From Minicystis rosea (GTDB taxonomy: Bacteria > Myxococcota_A > Polyangia > Polyangiales > Polyangiaceae): DNA of 64,000 bases. Where the stretch lies: contig CP016211.1 in assembly GCA_001931535.1 (NCBI GenBank), forward strand, positions 958,501-1,022,500. The letters are read 5' to 3'. The notes under the pieces were generated by a model that made no database searches, was not told the origin of the DNA, and saw only the letters and a list, made by a program, of their open reading frames with translations. Below are positions 58,901-64,000 of the stretch, piece by piece. Position numbers and translations under genes: made by a program. How positions within the stretch are numbered: position 1 is the stretch's first letter; every line of letters begins with the position of its first letter.

Positions 58901-59447
58901 GGAGCTCGGCGCGATGCGTGAGCCTCTCGCCCGGCGGCACGCAGTGCGCATCGAGGGACAGCGCATCCGCGATCCGTACACCCGACCGGGATCGCCGATC
59001 CGGCACGACGGCCTGTTCGATCACCTCGGCACGCTCGTGATCGGACCCGAGGTCAAATCGGGGCAGCTCCGTCTTGCGGAGGAGCGTGCGCTCGAGCCGC
59101 TGCGCTCGGCCACGACGCCGTTCCTCCTCCTCGACGCGCTGCTCACGCTCGGCACCGTGTGCCGAGAGCAAGGCGGCGTGACCCCCGTGTGCGCCGCGGG
59201 CGGCATCGAAAGGATCCGCTTCGGAGCGACCGTCAACGACTTCGCTCTCCACCACGCGCGCGGCCCCGTTCAGCTCATCGCGACCCTCGCGCACGGCACC
59301 GACGACCGCGTCGTGAGCGCCTGGGCGCAGGCGCTCGACCCCGCAGGCAACGTCATCCTCGACGTCGAAGGGCTCGAGGGGCGCATCGTCGGACAGTTGA
59401 CCAGAGACGCGCGCGCCACCGGCTCGCTCTCGTCGGAGGCGCCGTGA
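52971..59447 (+). CDS. Pfa-like iterative lipid/polyketide synthase: hotdog-AT-KS-KS(degenerate)-KR-DH
   Basis: A 2158-residue megasynthase; ATG preceded by GAGAGGATCC. Residues about 1-150 resemble a hot-dog thioesterase (YCVKFEDSMAYGTHHYLTNF). AT about 205-520 (GQGS; GHSFGE near 299; YAFHS, malonyl-like). KS about 565-1020 (VDAACASS, Cys 765; EAHATAT; SVKSLLGHTGW). A second KS about 1035-1340 has VDTSARSLL with Ala 1196 at the active Cys position, like a chain-length factor. The KR structural part and KR follow (VVVTGGARGI; SAFSVLGNDG...Y), then a double hot-dog DH (LSDHRSRSG; FLLLDALLTLG) to the end. No carrier protein is present; it must use the ACP encoded two genes downstream. Related parts occur in PUFA and enediyne synthases, but the order differs. 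Likely makes a fatty-acid-like or polyene lipid. Confidence 0.88.
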   Translation: MGAFFVVPYCVKFEDSMAYGTHHYLTNFRFQCIARETLYFAEAADGTLPHEEDRAAIRLLTTEGYSRNLAPVRVGERVAIFMTLGAVTRSSAYGYFRTVRFDGEPVACGYQRIVSVSATSDELAPLPRSVTMHVGALDERLPHSRFVELVQRGGSALRELFPERLVQHAVENARAPLHASRPHHVQWEVAEEAPREEPARDGAAKVALLLPGQGSFDLGLLRALHARFAVARQAVAEAEPAARELLGASLAALMVDDEAQARAALEACVDLDQLGILVQGYVAAMLLRTAGLAADIVAGHSFGEIAALTAAGAWSFATGAEIVCRRVLALRGAPPGRMLAVHLDVDRLRDEIRALRRDDVHVAVLNAADQSVAAGTAEGIAALEERLARSGMRATMLASRYAFHSPLLAPAVGPFASALANAVAGATSTATYSPIDRVYYGAGPLGPARLLPMHLVTPLDFGAAVRALYEAGCRTFVECGGGSTLAALVRRNLPREPVVRVLSTFRAGGDVVAELRRAAEALHDVGCAQEKVAALASEGMEVSSAGTRAVEARDVAAVDAPRAGAAATEAIAIVGMGAVLPGAGGVDAYLAQMLAGTSGIVDRGERSPDLAIDFLNPDRVPDKTYSLLIGAVDTLGPFAERTGYDPQTFERLPKTARMLACALAEARSNAAVLREGAPRRIACILGSTADGSIEHDDATLLLGVERVLADVDADARAAVIEALADELGLDGARRAACRGHVEPLAGVVRDVVREDVHTVIVDAACASSMHAVHLGAALLRRGLADVVIAGGAYQPGPSNACQFSQFGGLSATGSRPFDASADGVVFGEGAAVVVLERLSDASARGDRVDAVLLGSALSSDGPSPSVTVPQSRGQSLAMRRAYARAGIAPRAVQYVEAHATATPVGDATEHRALEEVFAADAEAPRIALGSVKSLLGHTGWTAGVASLIKVVLAMRERTLFPQFGFASPNARIDLSRSPFVIPKVATPWITTDAGPRRAGLDSFGFGGANAHLVVAESMPGPHAPRPRSKEAHRPLCVVGMGAVFPGAGGAPADAPTDELVFDERALRLPSRAPVLPDALEAMDPTQRLAAMAAERALSGLPVRELGDRIGVVIGHEGKTRRGARVNERIFADRVARALRARGVAPALVTATVDALRAGAVASGPYTQPGNMPNIIAGRVANAFGLRGPNFVVDTSARSLLDALAMADLVLDEDCDVVLAGAVNAFTDEVARGASATDDPRPLGEAALLVAVCTEETAARNAWPVLARLHVGADATSDASPARDVPIGRPRARLRGAEGAFELHAALRDARTGGAVTVRWPSDPRAVRISPPVASGFATGTPIHTYVPTIVRAPATEPATRTPSRALYICTEPALAADVRRAAPAGTRVLALDDSGRGETTAIDARDEVQLAASFKALAPDDVDAVVVLTRAGDARAFVDGAPSSYRTPLRALFGAARRYYDAVASGEVAFAAVVVGGVDAAARLAPIGGVVAGFVKSLARELPHGDVRVVHTDAREVAAALGALANEWRHARPTTPEEVVDRGGVRHIVQLARASTSSTRRAAPQLGAEAVVVVTGGARGITAHLVEGLLERFGCRAVLLGRSRLEDAPPRMLALSDTDLDAYERDFYAEALRAERGVKMSTLRERYARARAAREAHLVLARLRARGGIVDYHAVDVTRAEDVDRAIAAVAAAYGRIDLIVHGAGIQVSSRLPSKSLELFERIVDTKLAGLGHIRRALARHLPAARPHIHLVTSAFSVLGNDGQPDYGAANEGLNRAAAYFATEPDAGSWSSIAWLGWNGVGMTAGSEYAVLGATRGLRGVEPEEGRQIFLDLVTERPGAVHVLLSDAEIERFGPRIVSSAAPRTWTLDPRVDRWLSDHRSRSGAVAAGAFLVELAVRHTLAATAEDGLLVREVRDVRFHEFLRLPDDDARDVRTVTTREARLEGGRIATTIEVRGDFVHKSGMVLRADVVFATCVVELGAMREPLARRHAVRIEGQRIRDPYTRPGSPIRHDGLFDHLGTLVIGPEVKSGQLRLAEERALEPLRSATTPFLLLDALLTLGTVCREQGGVTPVCAAGGIERIRFGATVNDFALHHARGPVQLIATLAHGTDDRVVSAWAQALDPAGNVILDVEGLEGRIVGQLTRDARATGSLSSEAP

Positions 59448-60178
59448 CACCGCCGCTCGCGATCGCCGTTGCGCGCGCAGATGCCGAGACGATGGCGCGC
59501 TTCGAGACTTACCTGACCGACGACGAGCGCCGCGCATGCGCAGGCCTCCGCCTCGCGGCTCGACGGGTGCAGTCTGCATGCGCGCGCGTCGCGGCCAAGT
59601 GGCTTCGTCTGGAGCTCGCTGCCGGGCGCAGCGCGCCGCTCGTCACGCTCGACGCGGCTTTGCTCGCGGCGCATGCGCGCGCGGCGTACCTCGCATGCTC
59701 GCTCTCCGGCCCCGATGGCCGGCCGCCTCGCTTCACCGACGGCGCTCTCGCCGTCTCGCTGTCCCACGCGGGCGACCTCGCAGCGGCCGCAGTCACCACC
59801 GGACGCAGCGTCGGCGTCGACGTCGAGCGTGTCGGCGTTCGCGCGCCTTCGTTCGCCGACGAGCACTTCACGCCGCGCGAGCGCCACCGCATCACGCGCA
59901 GCGCCGCCGCGGGCGCCCCACGCGCCGCGCTCGAGACGCTGCTCTGGTGCGCCAAAGAGGCGCTCTACAAGACTGGCACCCTCGGTCTGCCGGAGCGCTT
60001 CTCCTTTCGCGACATCGACGTCGCGCTCGCGCCGGAGTGTGTGCCAATCGGGCGCTCCTCCGTTCGAGGCCTCACGGCGATCGCGTGTGGCCGGCACTTC
60101 TCGAGCCGAGCCGCGCTGACCTCTGCGTTTGCGCTCTTCGCGGCCGTGCCGCGCTCACTGGCTTTTGCTTCCGCATGA
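59444..60178 (+). CDS. Sfp-type 4'-phosphopantetheinyl transferase
   Basis: GTG at 59444 overlaps the megasynthase stop (GTGA); 244 residues. It has the signature GVDVERV and WCAKEALYKTGTL (metal-binding Asp/Glu and the KEAxxK motif), plus the SLSHAGDLAAAAV strand. The size and double-domain layout match Sfp rather than AcpS. It attaches the phosphopantetheine arm to carrier proteins, most likely to Ser39 of the ACP encoded next. Having its own transferase is usual for Pfa-type clusters. Confidence 0.93.
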   Translation: MTPPLAIAVARADAETMARFETYLTDDERRACAGLRLAARRVQSACARVAAKWLRLELAAGRSAPLVTLDAALLAAHARAAYLACSLSGPDGRPPRFTDGALAVSLSHAGDLAAAAVTTGRSVGVDVERVGVRAPSFADEHFTPRERHRITRSAAAGAPRAALETLLWCAKEALYKTGTLGLPERFSFRDIDVALAPECVPIGRSSVRGLTAIACGRHFSSRAALTSAFALFAAVPRSLAFASA

Positions 60179-60209
60179 ATGGCTGAAACCACCCAACGAG
60201 GAATCGACG

Positions 60210-61655
60210 ATGCAATCACAACATCTCCTGGAACACGTGCGCTCGGTGTTCGTGCGCATGACGCGTTACCCCGACGAGGTCGTCGTCGCCGACGCCGACC
60301 TGGAGCAGGACCTCGGCATCGACTCCGTGAAGCGCGGCGAAATCCTCGCAGCGCTGCGCGTGGAGTTCGGTCTTCGTGAGGCGCTCAAGGCGACGCCAGA
60401 CGAGCTGCGCACGGTGGCGCGCGTCACCGACTTTCTCTCACGCACCCTCGCGGCGCGTGCCGACAGCGTGTCACCGAGCAGCGGTTCGAACGGCACCGAG
60501 CACGCGAATGGCCGCCCAGCGGAGAACGGTGCCGCGATCCGCAAAGCACGCTCCGACGCGGCGCCCACCGCTGATCTCCGGCCGGTGGTCGTGACGGACG
60601 GCGCGCCCATCTCGTCGACGCCGCACGCCGGCGATCCGCTCCGCGTCGCGCTTCGGGCCCTCGCCGACACGACCCGCCACCCGATCGATCTGCTCGTGCC
60701 CGAAGCGCGGCTCGAAGAGGATCTCGGCATCGACCGTCGCCGCCGCGACGATCTCCACCTGCTCCTCCAGCAGCGCGGCGCCCTGCCGGACCGCACCTCG
60801 CTGGATCGTGCGCGCACCGTCGGCGATCTCGCGCGCCTCCTCGGCTCCGCGCCGCCCGCGCCCATCGCCGTCGAACGCGCGCCTCAGGCGATCGCCGCCT
60901 CGGCGCTCGCCGGCAAGACGGTCCTCGTGACCGGCGCGAGCCGCGGCCTCGGTCGCGTCATCGCCACCAAGCTCGGGCGCGCCGGTGCTCGGGTCGTGGT
61001 CAACAGCTTCCATTCGCGGAGCGACGGAGAGGCCGTCGCCGACGAGATCCGCAACACGGGCGGCGATGCAGTGCATCTCTGGGGCTCGGTCGCCAACGCC
61101 GCGCACATCGAGAAGATCTTCGAGTCGATCGCGCGCGACGTCGGCGAGCTCCACCACTTCGTGAGCAACGCATCGAACGGCAGATTCGGCCCCCTCGAGC
61201 AGACCACCCCCGAGCACTGGGAGCTCGCCTTTCGCACGAACGTCATCGGGTATCACCAGTGCGCCATCCAGGCCGCGCGGATGATGGAGCGTCACGGCGG
61301 CGGGCGGATCGTCGCGCTGTCGTCCAACGGCTCGTCACGATACCTCGAGCACTTCGGCGCCATGGGCGCCGTGAAGGCCGCCGTGGAATCGCTCACACGC
61401 GCGCTCGCCGTCGAGCTCGCGCCCCGCAACGTGCAAGTCAACTGCGTCTCCGCAGGACCGATCTATGGCCACGTGACGAGCAATTACCCGGATCACGAGC
61501 GCATCCTCCCGTATTGGGAGTCGCGCACGCTGGGCGGGCAGCTCTGTCGCGAAGAAGACGTCGCCGACGCCGTCCTCCTGCTCCTCTCGGACGGCGCGCG
61601 GATGATCAACGGCGCCACGCTCACCGTCGACGGCGGCGGATCACTGCGGATCTGA
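60210..61655 (+). CDS. ACP - degenerate ACP - FabL-like enoyl reductase fusion
   Basis: A 481-residue protein; GAGGA before ATG 60210. ACP1 has DLGIDSVKRGEIL (Ser39), the motif of Pfa-type carrier domains. After a polar linker, an ACP2 relic has DLGIDRRRRDDL: Arg176 replaces the phosphopantetheine Ser, so it cannot be loaded. From about residue 232 there is a short-chain dehydrogenase closest by eye to FabL enoyl-ACP reductases: GKTVLVTGASRGLG, then SSNGSSRYLEHFGAMGAVKA, ending INGATLTVDGGGSL. In the enoyl-reductase Y-x6-K motif the Tyr is Phe382 (Lys389 kept). It may act with another tyrosine (Tyr378), be a ketoreductase variant, or be inactive. It is the only carrier protein in the operon. 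Confidence 0.87.
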   Translation: MQSQHLLEHVRSVFVRMTRYPDEVVVADADLEQDLGIDSVKRGEILAALRVEFGLREALKATPDELRTVARVTDFLSRTLAARADSVSPSSGSNGTEHANGRPAENGAAIRKARSDAAPTADLRPVVVTDGAPISSTPHAGDPLRVALRALADTTRHPIDLLVPEARLEEDLGIDRRRRDDLHLLLQQRGALPDRTSLDRARTVGDLARLLGSAPPAPIAVERAPQAIAASALAGKTVLVTGASRGLGRVIATKLGRAGARVVVNSFHSRSDGEAVADEIRNTGGDAVHLWGSVANAAHIEKIFESIARDVGELHHFVSNASNGRFGPLEQTTPEHWELAFRTNVIGYHQCAIQAARMMERHGGGRIVALSSNGSSRYLEHFGAMGAVKAAVESLTRALAVELAPRNVQVNCVSAGPIYGHVTSNYPDHERILPYWESRTLGGQLCREEDVADAVLLLLSDGARMINGATLTVDGGGSLRI

Positions 61656-61697
61656 GGACCCGCGCAGCTCGCGTTCATTCGCGCCCAAGGAGGACTC

Positions 61698-63149
61698 ATG
61701 AGCTCGATTCGTGATCAGAAGCCCCCGGGCCCCGGCCCGCTCGGCAGCCTGCGATACCTGGCGAACTTCCGTACTGGCAACATGAAGCACTACGAAGACC
61801 TCTTCGCGCGGCACGGCAACGTCGTGCGCCTGCGCTCACCGGGCGTCGAGGACTTCATCCTGGCCTTTCACCCGAACGACATCGCGCACGTCCTCCGCGA
61901 CAACGCGCGAAACTACCCCAAGGGCAAGCGTTACCACGAGCTCGTCCCCGTGCTCGGCTGGGGCCTCGTGAACAGCGAGGGTGATCTCTGGCGGCGCCAG
62001 CGACGCCACGTGCAGCCGCAGTTCAACCACGCACGCACCCTCGAGTTCGTTCCCATCATCGTCGCCCACATGGAAGCCCTGTTGCAGCGTTGGGACGCAG
62101 AAGCTGGCGAATTCGAGCGCGACATCAACGACGACATGATGGATGTGACGTTCGGTATCGCGGGCGAAGCCTTCTTCGGCGCCGCCCTCCAAGCCCACAC
62201 GGACACCGTGCGCCAAGCGTTCAAGTTCGCTTTGTCGATCGCGCTCACGCGCATGTACTCCGTCGTCAATCCGCCCCTCTCCTGGCCGCTGCCCAGCCAC
62301 GTGCGCTTTCGCCGCGCCATGGACCGCGTCCACGCCGTGATCGACAGCATCATCGATGGATATCAACAAGACGCCGGCGACACGGACAACGTCCTCGTGC
62401 GCCTCATGAAGTCCGTCGATCCCGAGACCGGCGCCAAGATGGATCGTGTCCAGCTCCGGGACGAGATCAAAACCATCCTCATGGTCGGGCACGAGACCTC
62501 GAGCGTGACCGCGACATGGGCACTCTACCTCTTGGCGCAGCATCCCGAGGTCTACGCGAAGCTCACGGACGAGATCGACCGCGTCCTCGGTGGCCGCTCT
62601 CCGACGGCGGAAGACATCGAGTCGATGCCCTACCTCACCATGGTCTTCAACGAGTGCCTCCGGCTCCTGCCCTCGGTGCCGTTCATCCTGCGCAGCCCGT
62701 CGGAGGACGACACCATCGGCGGCTACGACGTCGCCGCGGGCTCGACCATCGCCATCGTCCCGTGGGTCACCCACCGCCATCCGGCCTTTTGGCGCGAGCC
62801 CCACGTGTTCATGCCGGAGCGCTTCGTGGACTACCGGCGAAACGTCGAAGAGCGCTTTGCCTTCATCCCCTTCGGCGCCGGCCAACGCATCTGTCTCGGC
62901 GAGTTCATGGGGCAGCTCGAAGGGAAGATCATGGTCGCAATGGCCTTGCAGCGCTATCGGCTCCGGCTCGTTCCCGGCTTCGATCCGCGTTGTCGCGGCT
63001 TCATCTCGCTGCAACCTTTGAACGGCATGCGCATGCTCTGCCGGCGTCGAGAGACGGTGAGCGCCTCCCGCGCCAAACCGATCGCAGCAGCGCAATCGCC
63101 CGCCGTCGCGCCGGAGCGCCGCGGCTGCCCCCACGCCGCCGGCGGGTGA
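61698..63149 (+). CDS. Cytochrome P450, fatty-acid hydroxylase type
   Basis: A 483-residue P450 with a strong AAGGAGG ribosome site. I-helix MVGHETSSVTATW, ExxR in FNECLRLLP, and haem loop FGAGQRICLGEF with thiolate Cys. Overall it resembles the CYP102/CYP110/CYP4-like group that oxidises long-chain lipids. It lacks a fused reductase, so electrons come from other proteins. As last gene of the presumed operon, it probably hydroxylates or epoxidises the lipid made by the synthase. The C-terminal tail is Pro/Ala/Arg-rich. Confidence 0.92.
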   Translation: MSSIRDQKPPGPGPLGSLRYLANFRTGNMKHYEDLFARHGNVVRLRSPGVEDFILAFHPNDIAHVLRDNARNYPKGKRYHELVPVLGWGLVNSEGDLWRRQRRHVQPQFNHARTLEFVPIIVAHMEALLQRWDAEAGEFERDINDDMMDVTFGIAGEAFFGAALQAHTDTVRQAFKFALSIALTRMYSVVNPPLSWPLPSHVRFRRAMDRVHAVIDSIIDGYQQDAGDTDNVLVRLMKSVDPETGAKMDRVQLRDEIKTILMVGHETSSVTATWALYLLAQHPEVYAKLTDEIDRVLGGRSPTAEDIESMPYLTMVFNECLRLLPSVPFILRSPSEDDTIGGYDVAAGSTIAIVPWVTHRHPAFWREPHVFMPERFVDYRRNVEERFAFIPFGAGQRICLGEFMGQLEGKIMVAMALQRYRLRLVPGFDPRCRGFISLQPLNGMRMLCRRRETVSASRAKPIAAAQSPAVAPERRGCPHAAGG

Positions 63150-63154
63150 CGTCG

Positions 63155-63179
63155 CCGCGCTGCGGGGAAAACAGCGCGG
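63155..63179 (+). terminator. Terminator-like hairpin after the P450 gene
   Basis: CCGCGCTG and CAGCGCGG form a perfect 8-bp stem with a 9-base loop, six bases after the stop. No T run follows. The remaining bases up to 63412 show no gene. Confidence 0.55.
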
Positions 63180-63412
63180 GCCCACACATCAATCCTCCAC
63201 GCAGGGGCAACGCGTCGGCCCCATCGCGCGAGATCCACGCTCGATCCGCGGGCGTCACCAGCTCGACGCTTACCCCCGCTACACGACATCTCGCAAATTG
63301 TGTCGCGTCGGCAGCGGGACCGGAACCCGATCACGCTGCCGCCACGACGAAGGCCATCCGTTCATCCGGCGCACGAGCATTCGCACGACCGCGGGGCCTT
63401 CCCCGCACACCG

Positions 63413-64000
63413 TCACACGAACTTGTTGATGCTGTAGTCCGTGAATCGATACACCAGCTTGGTCGAGTTGTTCGCGTCCACGGACAGGTACATGTCCGAC
63501 CCATCGATGGTCAGGCCCTCGAAGTCCGTCTTCTTGGTCCAGCCGGGGAGGGAAGGGAGGTAGCTCGCGCCGGCGTGGTCCAGCCCGGTGCCGTCGGAGC
63601 GGATCGAGAAGATGTGAATCACGTCCTGCGTGCCGCCGCCGTCGAACAGGATGAACAGGTAGTTGTTGGCGAAGCACATGTCCGACGCTTCCATCGTGAT
63701 CGTGTCGCCGTTCCCGTCCTTGATCTCGAACTTCTCGAGGTGACTGCTCACCGTGTGCGTATCGTTGCTGCCCTTGGGCAGGTCGTAGACGTACACGTAA
63801 CCCGTCTTGCTCTGGTAGGCCGCGAAGAAGTAACCTCCGTAGTACTGGCTTCCTCCGTAGTACGCCGGGTTCGATTGGCCGTTGATCGTCTGGGGAGGGC
63901 AAGCCGAGCCGGGCACGAAGGTCATGGCCTCCATGCCGCCGCCGGTCAGCGTCACGTCCGTGATGTCCCAGATGCTGCTCGTGGTGTCGTCGTTGGCCGT
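63413..64000 (-). CDS. Secreted beta-rich protein, 5' part missing
   Basis: The frame is open to the window edge (the edge codons read TANDDTTSSIWDITDVTLTG), so at least 195 residues of the C-terminal part are present. The sequence is polar and aromatic with beta-strand periodicity (GYVYVYDLPKGSNDTHTVSS, MCFANNYLFILFDGGGT, FEGLTIDGSDMYLSVDANNS). It looks like part of a beta-propeller of the phytase-like/SdiA-regulated style. There are fewer Ala/Arg codons than in the neighbours, typical of exported proteins. Function unknown. Confidence 0.7.
   Translation of the reverse strand, partial: TANDDTTSSIWDITDVTLTGGGMEAMTFVPGSACPPQTINGQSNPAYYGGSQYYGGYFFAAYQSKTGYVYVYDLPKGSNDTHTVSSHLEKFEIKDGNGDTITMEASDMCFANNYLFILFDGGGTQDVIHIFSIRSDGTGLDHAGASYLPSLPGWTKKTDFEGLTIDGSDMYLSVDANNSTKLVYRFTDYSINKFV

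Overview
The window is high-GC DNA with strong G/C preference at third codon positions, many secreted cysteine-rich lipoproteins, NtrC-type two-component regulation, an AgmX/PglI-type C-terminal domain, a giant NRPS, a Pfa-like lipid synthase and a bacterial sterol pathway. Together these suggest a large-genome myxobacterium (Myxococcota, probably Polyangia). This is inferred from gene content; no rRNA or other phylogenetic marker was used.

Layout. 1-10134 is the 3' part of an NRPS (partial A-T, then three C-A-T modules, no thioesterase). By-eye specificity codes read Val-like, Gly-like and Tyr-like. 10.2-18.3 kb holds a Sel1/DUF1311 lipoprotein, two overlapping GT-C-like membrane proteins, topA and dprA. 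18.6-27.2 kb is mixed accessory DNA: a beta-propeller lipoprotein, a nine-unit 42-bp tandem repeat, a second broken lipoprotein, an ElyC/SanA-like protein, a CDP-alcohol phosphatidyltransferase, a PhnB-like protein, two SnoaL/NTF2-like proteins and an AraC regulator. 27.3-37.9 kb is a two-component system (sigma-54 activator plus kinase) divergent from an MdtABC-like efflux operon with two tandem RND pumps. 38-43.6 kb has a cysteine-rich lipoprotein, a 2-oxoglutarate/Fe(II) oxygenase, a TPR protein and an ADP-ribosylglycohydrolase / PP2C-like / two-unknown cassette.

43.9-50.1 kb is a bacterial sterol operon: an SdmB-like dehydrogenase, an SdmA-like Rieske oxygenase, an oxidosqualene cyclase and a CYP51 fused to a 3Fe-4S ferredoxin. 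Squalene epoxidase is not in the window. 50.2-51.9 kb has two lipoproteins.

52.0-63.1 kb is probably one regulated lipid/polyketide locus. A MarR regulator with three copies of a GTGTA-N2-TACAC palindrome is divergent from a 2158-residue megasynthase (hot-dog, AT, KS, degenerate KS, KR, DH, with no ACP recognised). A Sfp-type PPTase, a trans-acting ACP / dead-ACP / FabL-like reductase fusion and a fatty-acid-type P450 follow. This set does not match the standard PUFA or enediyne synthases and is the best candidate for an undescribed system. A partial secreted protein ends the window.

Quality warning: six genes carry an apparent frameshift that adding one base within or beside a short homopolymer would repair. 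Either the assembly has homopolymer contractions or several genes are decayed. The one in the oxidosqualene cyclase also coincides with a perfect A AAA AAG slippery heptamer.
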